A stretch of DNA of 61,250 nucleotides from Ramlibacter sp. (GTDB lineage Bacteria; Pseudomonadota; Gammaproteobacteria; Burkholderiales; Burkholderiaceae_C). Each line of letters begins with the position of its first letter. Positions within the stretch are counted from its first letter, which is position 1. The DNA lies in NCBI RefSeq assembly GCF_029866045.1, contig NZ_JARXAB010000078.1:1-61250 (forward strand), written 5' to 3'. Below are positions 24,304-32,970 of this stretch, piece by piece. Made by a program: the position numbers and the translations under genes. The notes under the pieces were generated by a model. It saw only the letters and a list, made by a program, of their open reading frames with translations. It was not told the DNA's origin and searched no databases.

Positions 24304-24367
24304 ACTTTATTCAACGCCGTTTTTTGGCGCCGTTCATTCAGCGCAATTTGCTCACCGCTGCTTGGGC

Positions 24368-26002
24368 TCAGCGGTGCAACCCGAGCGTCTCGATGCGCGC
24401 CACATGCGCCATCAGTGAGCGGCGCGCCACCGGCCACAGGGCCTCGGGCGTATCCGCATAGGCCATTGGCACCCACTTGTCCGGGCCGCCCTCGGGCTGG
24501 GCTCGCATCGCCTCCAGTACCCGCGCCTCGCGCGCCAGCCTGTGAGCCTTCAGCCGGGCGATGGCGCCCGGTGCGTCGGCCATCACATGTCCGTGGGCCG
24601 GCAGGATGAAGTTCAGGCCCAGCGCGCCGCACAGCGCGTGCAGCGTGTCCAGCGAGTCGATGTAGGCGCTCATGTCCCCGTCCGGCAGGCCCACCACCGT
24701 GGTGCTGCCATTGAGCACATGGTCGCCCGAAAACAGCAGACCGTCTTCCTCCAGCGCCAGACACAGGTGGTTGGCCGCATGGCCCGGCGTGTGCACCACC
24801 CGCAGGGTGTGGCGATGGCCGCCGCCCTCGAGCACCAGCTGCTCGCCGTCGGCCAGTTCGCGGTCCGGCGTGAAGGCCCAGGCGGGCAGGGCGGTGTCGC
24901 GCGAGGCCAGGCCCAGCACAGGCGGCCGGCCCGGGCAAAGCGCCTGCAGTGGGCGGGCGCCGGGCGAGTGGTCGGTGTGGGAGTGGGTGCAGACGATCAG
25001 GCGCACATCGCCACCGGTGGCGGCGGCAATACGGGCAATGTGGCCGGCGTCGTCCGGGCCCGGGTCGACCACCAGCCAGCCGGTGTCTGGGCCCCCCACC
25101 AGGTAGGTGTTGGTGCCCGGTCCGGTCATCATCCCCGGGTTGGGCGCGGTCAGGCGCTGCAGGTGTGCCAACAGGCGCACCGGTCGCTCGTGCTGCCAGT
25201 CGAGGTCTGGGACGATCTGACCGTCGGGGCTGACCAGGGCCAGTTCACCAAAGGGCAGGTCATGGTCCATGAAGTGCTGGCGCTTGCCCTTGACCTGGCC
25301 GGGCCGGGGGCAGACGCTCCACAGCGGCTCCTCGCTGGCGCAAGCCGCTAGCACTGCCTCGGCGTCAGTCTGCTTGGCCAGCCATTGCAAGGTCCGCACG
25401 GTCGGGAAAATCATCGCGAGGTTGCCCGCCTGGTGCCGCGTGAGCGCGTCCGCCGGCCGTATCCAGATCGGCTCGAACTGCTCGGCCTCGTCAGCCACGG
25501 GCTCTTGGTCTGGCGGCATGCGCGCCACCAGGAAGAAAGTGTTGAAGCGCTTGGGGTTGTCGCGGGTGGTGATCCAGCGGGCCAGCAGGAAGACCTCGTC
25601 GGCCGGCAAGGTGAGCCCGCGGGCGCGGCACTGCTCGGCGAAGGGTGCACGCCGGTCCATCGCGAGTATGTCTTGGGCGTTGGCGGCTCGCCCGTCCGGG
25701 TGACGAGCCAGCAGCACACCGAGCTCCTCGAAACTCTCTCGGATGGCGGCAACCGCGTGGGTCAGGGCTGCGTCGTCCTGCCCGGGCCGGCGTTGGGCGA
25801 TGTCATGGCAAGTGGCGTCTTCCGGGTCCACCGCCCCGCCTGGGAACACATGGACACCGGGCACAAAGCTGGCCGTCGCGGAGCGGCGCGTCATCAGCAC
25901 CTCCAGCCCGTCGGGGCCGTCCCGCAGCAGCAAGAGGGTGGCGGACAGGCGCGGCGCGACGGGTTCGCGCTGCGGATGAAGCAGAAGGTGAGGCCGGACC
26001 AT
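24368..26002 (-). CDS. NUDIX hydrolase-metallo-beta-lactamase fusion protein
   Basis: A 544-residue two-enzyme fusion. Residues 15-200 are a NUDIX domain: [11 protein letters not shown] precedes the box RESFEELG at 88-95, and the N-terminus [20 protein letters not shown] is typical. Residues 285-460 are a metallo-beta-lactamase hydrolase domain of the LACTB2/BLACT type: [11 protein letters not shown], His340/His342/Asp344/His345 in [22 protein letters not shown], and GDHVLNGST. The C-terminal 80 residues form the helical tail of that family. Substrates are unknown; a nucleotide-linked or thioester compound processed by both domains is possible. It is divergent from dapF with a 36-nt gap in which both promoters must lie. 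Confidence 0.88.
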   Translation of the reverse strand: MVRPHLLLHPQREPVAPRLSATLLLLRDGPDGLEVLMTRRSATASFVPGVHVFPGGAVDPEDATCHDIAQRRPGQDDAALTHAVAAIRESFEELGVLLARHPDGRAANAQDILAMDRRAPFAEQCRARGLTLPADEVFLLARWITTRDNPKRFNTFFLVARMPPDQEPVADEAEQFEPIWIRPADALTRHQAGNLAMIFPTVRTLQWLAKQTDAEAVLAACASEEPLWSVCPRPGQVKGKRQHFMDHDLPFGELALVSPDGQIVPDLDWQHERPVRLLAHLQRLTAPNPGMMTGPGTNTYLVGGPDTGWLVVDPGPDDAGHIARIAAATGGDVRLIVCTHSHTDHSPGARPLQALCPGRPPVLGLASRDTALPAWAFTPDRELADGEQLVLEGGGHRHTLRVVHTPGHAANHLCLALEEDGLLFSGDHVLNGSTTVVGLPDGDMSAYIDSLDTLHALCGALGLNFILPAHGHVMADAPGAIARLKAHRLAREARVLEAMRAQPEGGPDKWVPMAYADTPEALWPVARRSLMAHVARIETLGLHR

Positions 26003-26008
26003 CGTGGA

Positions 26009-26014
26009 ATTACA
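26009..26014 (-). promoter_or_regulatory. Candidate -10 box, leaderless start of the NUDIX-MBL gene
   Basis: On the minus strand TGTAAT stands 6 nt before the ATG at 26002. With 36 nt between the two divergent start codons there is little room for a leader. No Shine-Dalgarno sequence is seen. Confidence 0.35.
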
Positions 26015-26026
26015 TCATGGCTGCCG

Positions 26027-26032
26027 GATAAT
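26027..26032 (+). promoter_or_regulatory. Candidate -10 box, leaderless start of dapF
   Basis: GATAAT stands 6 nt before the dapF ATG at 26039, and no ribosome-binding site intervenes. The predicted transcription start falls on the start codon. The -35 match is poor. Confidence 0.4.
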
Positions 26033-26038
26033 CCCGCC

Positions 26039-26938
26039 ATGCGAATCCGCTTCACCAAGATGCAGGGCGCGGGCAATGACTTCGTCGTGCTTGACGAGAC
26101 CGGCGGCCGCCTCGGCCTCACCCGTGCCCAGTACCGCTGGCTGGCTGACCGCCATTTCGGGGTCGGGGCCGACCAGATCCTCAGCGTGCGGCCCTCGCCT
26201 GCGGCAGGCATCGACTTCGAGTACGCGATCCATAACGCCGACGGCGGCGAGGTGGAGCATTGCGGCAATGGCGCACGCTGCTTTGTTCGCTATGTAGTCG
26301 ATCGCGGCCTCACCGACAAGCGCCGCATCGCGGTCAAGACGGTCAACAACCTGTTGCATCTCGAGCTGCTCGCCGATGGCCGTGTCACCGTGGACATGGG
26401 CGCTCCGCGCTTTGGCCACACCGACATCCCCTTCGACCCGGCCGCCCTGCCCGCCGCCGCCCGGCAGGAGGCGCAGGGATGGCAGCAGTGGGGCATTCCC
26501 CTCGAAGGCCGCACTTGGCCAGTGGCGGTGCTCTCCATGGGCAACCCGCATGCGGTGCTGCTGGTGCCCGACGCCGAGGCCGCGCCGGTGGCCCAGGTGG
26601 GCGCGCAGATCGAGCGCCACCCGGCTTTTCCGAACAAGGTCAATGTCGGCTTTCTGCAGGTGCAGGGCCGCGGGCAGGCCCGTTTGCGGGTCTGGGAGCG
26701 CGGCGCCGGCGAGACCCTGGCCTGCGGCACCGGCGCCTGCGCCGCGGTGGTGGCCGGTATCCGCCTGGGCCAGCTCGATCGCCAGGTCGACGTGCAGACC
26801 CATGGCGGCATGCTCACCATCGAATGGAACGGCGAGGGCAGCCCGGTGCGCATGACCGGCCCGGCCACCACGGTTTTTGAGGGCGAGGTTGAGGTTCCGC
26901 ACACGGACGCTTCCTGTGCGGCCGCGGCAGCTTCCTGA
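26039..26938 (+). CDS. dapF: Diaminopimelate epimerase
   Basis: Converts LL- to meso-diaminopimelate, the cross-linking residue of peptidoglycan and precursor of lysine. The 299-residue product shows both catalytic cysteines, Cys75 in EHCGNGARC and Cys229 in [10 protein letters not shown], with [13 protein letters not shown] at the N-terminus. It carries about 20 residues more than usual, partly a low-complexity Ala tail (CAAAAAS). ATG 26039 is fixed by the conserved [10 protein letters not shown] start; the frame is open further upstream on the strand opposite the NUDIX-MBL gene, but that part does not look coding. It is the first gene of dapF-DUF484-xerC, an order shared by many proteobacteria. 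Confidence 0.96.
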   Translation: MRIRFTKMQGAGNDFVVLDETGGRLGLTRAQYRWLADRHFGVGADQILSVRPSPAAGIDFEYAIHNADGGEVEHCGNGARCFVRYVVDRGLTDKRRIAVKTVNNLLHLELLADGRVTVDMGAPRFGHTDIPFDPAALPAAARQEAQGWQQWGIPLEGRTWPVAVLSMGNPHAVLLVPDAEAAPVAQVGAQIERHPAFPNKVNVGFLQVQGRGQARLRVWERGAGETLACGTGACAAVVAGIRLGQLDRQVDVQTHGGMLTIEWNGEGSPVRMTGPATTVFEGEVEVPHTDASCAAAAAS

Positions 26939-27053
26939 GCCCGCGCCCTGCTGGCCCCCCACAACCCGAACCCGCTCGAGCCCGAACACGCTTTGCCCCG
27001 ACCCATCACGACGCCAAGCCCCCACCACCTGCGACCCTGAGGCGACACACGAC

Positions 27054-27752
27054 ATGACCACCGACCCGAACGCGATGAACCCGATCACCGAAGACGATAT
27101 CGCCCATTACCTGGCGAGCAGCCCCGAGTTCTTCCATCGCCACGCCGAGCTGCTGTCGGCGGTGCAACTGACCAGTCCGCACGGCCAGCGCGCGGTGAGC
27201 CTGCAGGCCCGCCAGGCCGAAATGCTGCGTGACAAGATCAAGGTGCTCGAGCTGCGCATCATGGAAATGATCCGCGCCGGCAGCGAGAACATGGTCATCT
27301 CCGACCGGCTCCAGCGCTGGGCCCGCCAACTGTTGCAGGTGCCCACTCCGGGCGAGCTGCCGGCGGCCATCGTGGCGGAGATTCGCGACCAGTTCATGGT
27401 GCCGCAGGTAGCGCTCAAGGTCTGGGATGTGAGCGCCGCCTACCAGGGCGCTGACTTTGCCCAGGGCGCCAGCGCCGACGCCCGCACCTTTGCCTCCTCC
27501 CTCACCCAGCCTTATTGCGGCGTCAATGCGGGCTTTGAGGCCTTGCAGTGGCTCGAGGAGCCCAAGGCGGTGCAGTCCCTGGCGCTGATTCCGCTGCGCG
27601 AGGGCCCGGTGACCGAGCCCACGCCGGCCTTTGGCTTGCTGGTGCTGGCCTCGCCCGATTCCCAGCGCTTCACCAGCGGCATGGGCACCGACTTTCTCGA
27701 GCGCATCGCTGAACTCGCCAGCGCCGCCCTGGCCCGTCTGCGCCAGGAGTAA
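27054..27752 (+). CDS. DUF484 family protein
   Basis: A 232-residue cytoplasmic protein of the DUF484 family (GAF-like fold). ITEDDIAHYLASSPEFFHRHAELL at the N-terminus and HGQRAVSLQARQAEMLRDKIKVLE, followed by a short coiled coil, are diagnostic; the GAF-like part covers about 85-230. The family nearly always sits between dapF and xerC; its role is unknown. The ATG at 27054 was chosen because the conserved region starts there; the 115-nt gap from dapF holds no other gene. Confidence 0.88.
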   Translation: MTTDPNAMNPITEDDIAHYLASSPEFFHRHAELLSAVQLTSPHGQRAVSLQARQAEMLRDKIKVLELRIMEMIRAGSENMVISDRLQRWARQLLQVPTPGELPAAIVAEIRDQFMVPQVALKVWDVSAAYQGADFAQGASADARTFASSLTQPYCGVNAGFEALQWLEEPKAVQSLALIPLREGPVTEPTPAFGLLVLASPDSQRFTSGMGTDFLERIAELASAALARLRQE

Positions 27753-27772
27753 GGCGTCAGGAGCGAGGCCCC

Positions 27773-28810
27773 ATGAAAACAGGCCGTCCCCGCGCCGGCA
27801 CGGCCTCGGCGGGCCGGGCTGAGTCCGCAGGCGCAAAAGCGCCGGCGTCAGCGCTGTCCACCCCGCTGACCCCTCCCGCGCCCGACCCCCTGGCCGAGCG
27901 CTACCTCGAGCATGTGCGCGTCGCCAAGCGCCTCGCGCCGCGCACCGTCGACCTCTATGCCGGCGACCTGCAGCGCCTGGCCGCCCATGCCCGCGAGGCC
28001 GGCGTCGAGCTGTTGCGCGTACAGCCGGCCCATGTGCGCCGCTGGATTGCCCAGATGCACGGCGGCGGTCGCAGCGGCCGCGGCATTGCCCTCATTCTTT
28101 CGGGTTGGCGGGGCTTCTACACCTGGCTGGGCCGCGAGGGCCTGGTGCCGGCCAACCCAGTCACCGGCGTGCGAGCGCCCAAGTCGCCGCGCCCCTTGCC
28201 CAAGGCCCTGAGCGTGGACGACTCGGTGCAACTGGCCGCCTTCCGCGACGCCAGCGCCGACCCCTGGACCGAGGCGCGCGACGTGGCCATGGTCGAACTG
28301 CTTTACGGCTGTGGCCTGCGGGTGGGCGAATTGGTCGGTCTGGACATCGCTGCGTCCGCCATCGCGCGCGGCTGGGTCGACGCCCAGGCCGGCGAGGCCC
28401 AGGTGCTGGGCAAGGGCAGCAAGCGCCGGGGCGTGCCGGTCGGCACCAAGGCCCTCGAGGCCCTGGCGGTCTGGATGGATCTGCGCAGCCAGCAGCCCGC
28501 CCGGGTCGCGGCGGGGGAGGATGCGGCCTTGTTCCTTGGGTCGCGCGGCAAGCGGATCAGCGCCCAGGCGGTGTGGAAGGTGCTGCGCCAGCGAAGTCTG
28601 CGTGCCGGCCTGGCCATGCCGGTGCACCCCCACATGCTGCGCCACTCCTTCGCCAGCCATGTGCTGCAGTCCAGCGGTGACCTGCGGGCGGTGCAGGAGT
28701 TGCTAGGGCATGCCCAGATCTCGACCACCCAGGTCTATACGCGCCTGGACTTCCAGCACCTGGCCCAGGCGTACGACGCGGCCCACCCGCGCGCCCGGCG
28801 CAAGAACTGA
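27773..28810 (+). CDS. xerC: Tyrosine recombinase XerC
   Basis: Together with XerD resolves chromosome dimers at dif. The catalytic set is complete: Arg183 (GLRVGEL), Lys214 (LGKGSKRR), His287 and Arg290 (HPHMLRHSFA), His313 (LGHAQISTTQ) and the nucleophile Tyr322 (VYTRLDF). The N-terminal SAM-like DNA-binding domain runs from about residue 40 to 135. About 38 residues of Ala/Pro/Gly-rich sequence precede the usual N-terminus, making it 345 residues instead of about 300. GGAGCGAGG stands 6 nt upstream of ATG 27773. Position after DUF484 favours XerC over XerD. Confidence 0.93.
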   Translation: MKTGRPRAGTASAGRAESAGAKAPASALSTPLTPPAPDPLAERYLEHVRVAKRLAPRTVDLYAGDLQRLAAHAREAGVELLRVQPAHVRRWIAQMHGGGRSGRGIALILSGWRGFYTWLGREGLVPANPVTGVRAPKSPRPLPKALSVDDSVQLAAFRDASADPWTEARDVAMVELLYGCGLRVGELVGLDIAASAIARGWVDAQAGEAQVLGKGSKRRGVPVGTKALEALAVWMDLRSQQPARVAAGEDAALFLGSRGKRISAQAVWKVLRQRSLRAGLAMPVHPHMLRHSFASHVLQSSGDLRAVQELLGHAQISTTQVYTRLDFQHLAQAYDAAHPRARRKN

Positions 28811-28850
28811 GGCCGACGCCGGCCCAACTGCGGCACAGCACCAGCCCGGC

Positions 28851-28863
28851 GACAATCGGCTCA
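28851..28863 (+). promoter_or_regulatory. Candidate -10 box of a leaderless promoter before the rlmI-like gene
   Basis: GACAAT (28851-28856) ends 7 nt before the ATG at 28864, as in pyrC. No ribosome-binding site is visible in the 7 nt. No good -35 box was found. Confidence 0.35.
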
Positions 28864-30045
28864 ATGAAATCCATCCGTCTGAAGGAAGGCAAGGAGCGCT
28901 CCCTGCTGCGTCGTCACCCCTGGGTGTTCGAATCGGCCATCGCTAAGGGGGGCGCCGACGCCGGCGAGACGGTGCGTGTCGAGGGCCATGACGGGCGCTT
29001 CCTGTGCTGGGCCGCCTTCAGCCCGGCGTCGCGCATCCGGGTGCGGGCGTGGAGCTTCGACGAGGCCCAGCGCATCGATGCGGCCTTCTTCGACACCACG
29101 GTGCGCCGCGCCATCGCGGCCCGCACGCGCTTTTCCATCGCCAGCGACGGCCTGCGCCTGGTGCATGGCGAGAGCGACGGCCTGCCCGGGCTGGTGGTGG
29201 ACCGCTATGGCGACACCTTGGTCGCCCAGTTCCTCTCGGCGGGCGTTGAGCGCTGGAAGGCGGTCATCACCGATGCCCTTCTCGCGGCCACCGGCCTCGC
29301 CCGCCTCTTCGAGCGCTCGGACGCCAGCGCCCGCCAGCTCGAGGGGCTGGCGCCGGCCACCGGCTGGCTGCGCGGCGAGGGCAGCACCGAGCTCACCATC
29401 GCCGAGCACGACTGGCGTCTCAGCCTCGACGTGGCCACCGGCCACAAGACCGGCTTTTACCTCGACCAACGTGACAACCGGCTTCGCTTGCGCGAGGTGG
29501 TCCAACGGCTTGGCCTGGGCTCGGTGCTCAATTGCTACTGCTACACCGGCGGCTTTACCGTCGCCGCGCTCAAGGGCGGCGCCCAGGCGGTGACCTCCAT
29601 CGACTCCTCCGGGCCGGCGCTGGCGCGGGCCCGCGCCCACCTCGATCTCAACGGCCTAGACCCCGCCCGGGCGGAGTTCCTGGACGCCGACGTCAACGCC
29701 AGCCTGCGCCGCTTCATCGAGGAGGGCCGCCGCTTCGATGCCATCGTGCTCGACCCGCCCAAGCTCGCGCCCACCGCCGCCCATGCCGAGCGGGCGGCCC
29801 GGGCCTACAAGGACATCAACCGGCTGGCCTTCAAGCTGCTGCCGCCGGGCGGCGTGCTGTTCACCTTTTCCTGCTCGGGCGGCATCAGCGCCGACCTGTT
29901 CCATAAGATCGTCGCCTCGGCGGCGATTGATGCGGGGGCCGACGGCTTCATTACCGAGCGACTCGGTGGTGCGCCCGACCACCCGATGACCTTGATCTTC
30001 CCGGAAGGCGAGTACCTCAAGGGCCTGGTCGTCCAGACCCGGTAA
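28864..30045 (+). CDS. Class I SAM-dependent rRNA methyltransferase (RlmI-like)
   Basis: A 393-residue methyltransferase related to RlmI, which makes m5C1962 in 23S rRNA. The N-terminal PUA RNA-binding domain (about 1-80) opens with LKEGKERSLLRRHPWVFESAI. The Rossmann methyltransferase domain (about 175-390) has LNCYCYTGGFTVAALKGGA for SAM binding, IVLDPPKLAP (motif IV) and TFSCSGGISADLF, where the cysteine matches the catalytic motif VI region. Exact target base is inferred from homology only. Confidence 0.88.
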   Translation: MKSIRLKEGKERSLLRRHPWVFESAIAKGGADAGETVRVEGHDGRFLCWAAFSPASRIRVRAWSFDEAQRIDAAFFDTTVRRAIAARTRFSIASDGLRLVHGESDGLPGLVVDRYGDTLVAQFLSAGVERWKAVITDALLAATGLARLFERSDASARQLEGLAPATGWLRGEGSTELTIAEHDWRLSLDVATGHKTGFYLDQRDNRLRLREVVQRLGLGSVLNCYCYTGGFTVAALKGGAQAVTSIDSSGPALARARAHLDLNGLDPARAEFLDADVNASLRRFIEEGRRFDAIVLDPPKLAPTAAHAERAARAYKDINRLAFKLLPPGGVLFTFSCSGGISADLFHKIVASAAIDAGADGFITERLGGAPDHPMTLIFPEGEYLKGLVVQTR

Positions 30046-30169
30046 CGGCGCCCGGACCGACGTACTGCCCGTTCGCCGGCACCGGCCATGGGCCCGGTCT
30101 GGCACCCATCCGTCCGGGGACCGGTACACTCCCGCACCTTCGAATGTTCAGCGCGACCGCAAGACACCC

Positions 30170-31261
30170 ATGAGCCTGATCCCTGCCACCATCCTCACCG
30201 GCTTCCTCGGCGCCGGCAAGACCACGCTCCTCAAACGCGTGCTCACCGAGGCCCACGGCCAGAAGATCGCCGTGATCGAAAACGAATTCGGCGCCGAGAA
30301 CATCGACAGCGACATCCTGGTCTCCGACACCGAGGAACAGATTGTCCAAATGAGCAATGGCTGCATCTGCTGCACCATCCGCGAGGACCTGCGGGCCACG
30401 CTGCAGGACCTGGCCGCCAAGAAGCGCAAGGGCACGCTGGTGTTCGACCGGGTGGTGATCGAAACCACCGGCCTAGCCGACCCCGGCCCGGTCGCCCAGA
30501 CCTTCTTCATGGACGACGAGATCGCCGAGTCTTACCTGCTCGACTCCATCCTCACCCTGGTGGACGCCAAGCACGCCCCCCAACAACTCAATGACCGGCA
30601 GGAAGCTCGGCGCCAGGTGGGCTTTGCCGACCAGATTTTCATCAGCAAGTCCGAGCTGGTGGACGCCGAGGCGCTGGAGGCCTTGAAACATCGCCTCAAG
30701 CACATGAACCCGCGCGCGCCGCAGCGGGTGACCCATTTTGGCGAGGTGGCGCTGTCCGAGGTTTTTGACCTGCGCGGCTTCAACCTCAACGCCAAGCTCG
30801 AGATCGACCCGGACTTCCTCGAGGACGGCAGCCACGGCCACACTCACGGCCACACTCACGGCGACACCCACGATCATGACCATGGTCACGACCATGCCCA
30901 TGGTGAGCATTGCGACCATCCCTCGCATGCCCAGGAGGGCCATGGCCACCACCACCATCACGATGACGACGTCAAGAGCTTCGTCTTCAAGTCCGACCGG
31001 GCTTTCGACCCCGCCAAGTTGGAAGACTTCCTGGGTGCCATCGTCAATATCTACGGCCCCCGCATGCTGCGCTACAAGGGCGTGCTCGACATGAAGGGCA
31101 CCGAGCGCAAGGTCATTTTCCAGGGCGTGCACCAGCTGATGGGCAGCGACCTCGGCCCGAAATGGGGTGACGAAGAGGTGCGCTCCAGCAAGATGGTGTT
31201 CATCGGCATCGACCTGCCCCGTGACATCCTCGAGCAGGGGCTGCAGCAGTGCCTCGTCTGA
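30170..31261 (+). CDS. CobW/COG0523 GTP-binding metallochaperone-like protein
   Basis: A 363-residue G3E GTPase. Walker A GFLGAGKT is at 11-18; the metal site CxCC (Cys65, Cys67, Cys68 in NGCICCTI) is typical of COG0523 zinc chaperones. ETTGLADPGPV and the SKSELVD base motif follow. Between the GTPase and the C-terminal CobW domain (about 270-360) lies a run of about 35 residues with many His and Asp (HTHGHTHGDTHDHDHGHDHAHGE in part), a likely zinc-binding loop. The next gene is a DksA with a degenerate zinc finger. The pair is reminiscent of zinc-limitation gene sets, but no Zur box was seen in the 124 nt upstream. Confidence 0.9.
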   Translation: MSLIPATILTGFLGAGKTTLLKRVLTEAHGQKIAVIENEFGAENIDSDILVSDTEEQIVQMSNGCICCTIREDLRATLQDLAAKKRKGTLVFDRVVIETTGLADPGPVAQTFFMDDEIAESYLLDSILTLVDAKHAPQQLNDRQEARRQVGFADQIFISKSELVDAEALEALKHRLKHMNPRAPQRVTHFGEVALSEVFDLRGFNLNAKLEIDPDFLEDGSHGHTHGHTHGDTHDHDHGHDHAHGEHCDHPSHAQEGHGHHHHHDDDVKSFVFKSDRAFDPAKLEDFLGAIVNIYGPRMLRYKGVLDMKGTERKVIFQGVHQLMGSDLGPKWGDEEVRSSKMVFIGIDLPRDILEQGLQQCLV

Positions 31262-31314
31262 ACGCTTTTGACTACATGCGGACTACCCCCGGCGGGATGG
31301 CTCGGCAATCAGGG

Positions 31315-31320
31315 TATAAC
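31315..31320 (+). promoter_or_regulatory. Candidate -10 box of dksA
   Basis: TATAAC matches five of six -10 bases. It lies 98 nt before the GTG start in the 157-nt gap after the CobW gene. No clear -35 is present, so the call is tentative. Confidence 0.35.
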
Positions 31321-31418
31321 ACCGCCTTCTGTCGTCGGCCGCCCGGCCGAAAGACGACCAACGACGGTCCCGGGGTGCCATTGAGCCACGCCGAGGGAAC
31401 GCAGCCAGGAGGCAGGAA

Positions 31419-32597
31419 GTGAAGCCGCAACCGAAGGCCGCCGCAAAGGCGAAGAAACCGGCCGCCAAGGCCACCCCCGTGAAGGCAGCCGCCAAGAAGG
31501 CCGCCCCGCCCAAGGCCGCCTCCAAGAAGGCCTCGCCAGAGAAGGCCGTTCCCAAGAAGGCCGTTCCCAAGAAGGCTGCCAGCCCCAAAGCCGGCGCCAA
31601 ACCAGCATCCAAAGCGGTCGTCAAGAAGGCCACTCCAGCGAAAGTCGTTGCCAAAGTGAGTCCGTCTCCCGCCAAGAAGGCCGCCGCCAAGCCGGCGGTC
31701 AAAAAGCCTTCTGCCTCCGCTACAGCCAAACCCGCCGCCAAATCAGTGCCCAAGTCCTCCCAATCAGCTGCTAAGCCGGCCGCCAAACCGGCTGATAAAC
31801 CAGCTGTGAAGGCGCCTGCCAAGGCCGCTCCCGTACCCACCGCCGCCAAGAGCGCCGCTTCATCCAAGGCGACTGCGGCTCCGGCCTCGCGTGCTGCGCC
31901 CGTTGCGGCGGCGCCCAAGGCCCCTGCCCACCCTGTCCCAGCGCCCAAAGCGCCGGCCAGTGTGCCCACCCTTCCTGCTGCGCCCCAGCCCGGCATGCCC
32001 CCCCGGGCGACCAAGCCTTCGGCCAGACTGGCACAGATTACCGTGCCCTCCATGGCCCAGGCAGTGGCCTCAACCGCGGCCAAGGCCAGCTATTACCAGA
32101 CGCCCTCCCGCCCTGTGACCACCCCTGTTTTCGTACCGGTCAAAAAAGACCCCAAGCTCGCCAACAACTGGAAGACCAAGTCGGTCGACCAACTCTCTGA
32201 CGCCGAAGTTCTGGCCATGCCGGACGCGGAGTACATGAACGACAAGCAGATGGCGTACTTCCGCCAGAAGCTCCAACAGATCAAACAGGACATCCTCAAC
32301 AACGCAGGCGAGACCACCGAGCACCTGCGTGAGGAGACCGTCATCGTCCCCGACCCGGCTGACCGCGCCACGATCGAGGAAGAGCACGCCCTGGAGCTGC
32401 GCACCCGCGACCGCGAGCGCAAATTGCTCAAGAAAATCGAGCAGTCCATCTCGCGTATCGACGCCGGCGACTACGGCTACTGCGACGAAACCGGTGAGCC
32501 CATCGGCGTGGGCCGCCTGCTGGCCCGTCCCACCGCCACGCTCTCGCTTGAGGCCCAGCAGCGGCGGGAACTCAAGCAGAAGATGTTCGGGGACTGA
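31419..32597 (+). CDS. dksA: DksA-family RNA polymerase-binding factor with long Lys/Ala/Pro N-terminal extension
   Basis: DksA binds in the RNA polymerase secondary channel and acts with ppGpp on promoters of rRNA and amino-acid genes. The last 150 residues are a normal DksA: the coiled-coil tip DPADRA with Asp312 and Asp315, and the C-terminal finger region GDYGYCDETGEPIGVGRLLARPTA. Three of four zinc cysteines are replaced, leaving Cys355-x2-Thr358-x17-Ser376-x2-Ala379, the form known from zinc-independent paralogues such as P. aeruginosa DksA2. Residues 1-230 are almost only Lys, Ala, Pro, Ser and Val, like histone H1 tails. The GTG start with AGGAGG 6 nt upstream shows that the extension is meant to be translated. 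Total 392 residues against about 150. Confidence 0.88.
   Translation: MKPQPKAAAKAKKPAAKATPVKAAAKKAAPPKAASKKASPEKAVPKKAVPKKAASPKAGAKPASKAVVKKATPAKVVAKVSPSPAKKAAAKPAVKKPSASATAKPAAKSVPKSSQSAAKPAAKPADKPAVKAPAKAAPVPTAAKSAASSKATAAPASRAAPVAAAPKAPAHPVPAPKAPASVPTLPAAPQPGMPPRATKPSARLAQITVPSMAQAVASTAAKASYYQTPSRPVTTPVFVPVKKDPKLANNWKTKSVDQLSDAEVLAMPDAEYMNDKQMAYFRQKLQQIKQDILNNAGETTEHLREETVIVPDPADRATIEEEHALELRTRDRERKLLKKIEQSISRIDAGDYGYCDETGEPIGVGRLLARPTATLSLEAQQRRELKQKMFGD
31425..32060 (+). repeat. Imperfect codon repeats encoding the DksA Lys/Ala/Pro tail
   Basis: The tract repeats short words such as AAGAAGGCCG and includes two tandem 15-bp copies of AAGGCCGTTCCCAAG near 31543-31572. Repeats are in frame, so length changes would lengthen or shorten the basic tail without breaking the DksA core. 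Confidence 0.6.
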
Positions 32598-32606
32598 TCC
32601 CCTCCC

Positions 32607-32629
32607 ACGCCGGCCGCTGCCGGCGTTTT
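32607..32629 (+). terminator. Rho-independent terminator of dksA
   Basis: ACGCCGGC (32607-32614), loop CGCT, GCCGGCGT (32619-32626), then T residues to 32629. It begins 10 nt after the dksA stop codon. Confidence 0.85.
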
Positions 32630-32648
32630 CCCACCCCCTTTTGGCTCC

Positions 32649-32673
32649 GGGCGAGCGTCTTCGACGCCCGCCC
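32649..32673 (+). terminator. Second hairpin after dksA
   Basis: GGGCGaGCGTC, loop TTC, GACGCcCGCCC forms a 10-bp stem with one mismatch, followed by a moderately T-rich stretch (TTGCCTTTTG). It probably backs up the first terminator before the dcw cluster. Confidence 0.5.
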
Positions 32674-32841
32674 GGCTTGCCTTTTGCCCGGATGAAGCTT
32701 GCGCGGCCCCCTGTAGCCTTCAGGTTTCACATGCACTCGGCTCGCTAAGTGCTTCATTCTTAACGCTTTTCATCGAGAAAGCGGTCTGGAAGTCGGCGCT
32801 AAGTCCTTGATTTCATTAGAAAAAAGCAGGGGAGGGACCCC

Positions 32842-32869
32842 TTGCACAGAAGAGTTTTCCTGCTACAGT
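32842..32869 (+). promoter_or_regulatory. Main promoter of the dcw cluster (Pmra)
   Basis: TTGCAC (32842-32847), 16-nt spacer, TACAGT (32864-32869). It is 101 nt before the mraZ GTG and directly abuts the first MraZ box. This is the only strong promoter seen for the 19-kb cluster. Confidence 0.75.
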
Positions 32870-32903
32870 GGGAGGAAGTGCAATTTCGTGGGAAAAAGTG
32901 CCT
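32869..32903 (+). promoter_or_regulatory. MraZ operator: four boxes at 10-bp spacing
   Basis: TGGGA at 32869 and 32889, and degenerate boxes TGCAA at 32879 and TGCCT at 32899, all exactly 10 bp apart. The MraZ ring is known to bind TGGGN direct repeats with 5-nt spacers. Placement over the transcription start fits autorepression of mraZ and the downstream cluster. Confidence 0.8.
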
Positions 32904-32970
32904 GCGCCCTCGGCGCAAAGGCTGATTTCCCCGTCAACAGTTTTATCCACCCCTCGCAGGAATCAAAGCG

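Noticed and set aside
24314..24330. Rho-independent terminator of rnpB at the CGCCGTTTTTTGGCG stretch
   Set aside because: The T-run is in the loop, not after the stem, and the stem is only 4 bp.
24144..24938. Minus-strand open frame running from the NUDIX-MBL gene into rnpB
   Set aside because: It is out of frame with the MBL domain and covers the RNase P RNA; composition is Pro/Arg/Gly-rich without motifs.
25385..26038. In-frame upstream extension of dapF
   Set aside because: The extra sequence lies opposite the NUDIX domain and has no DapF similarity; [10 protein letters not shown] is the conserved start.
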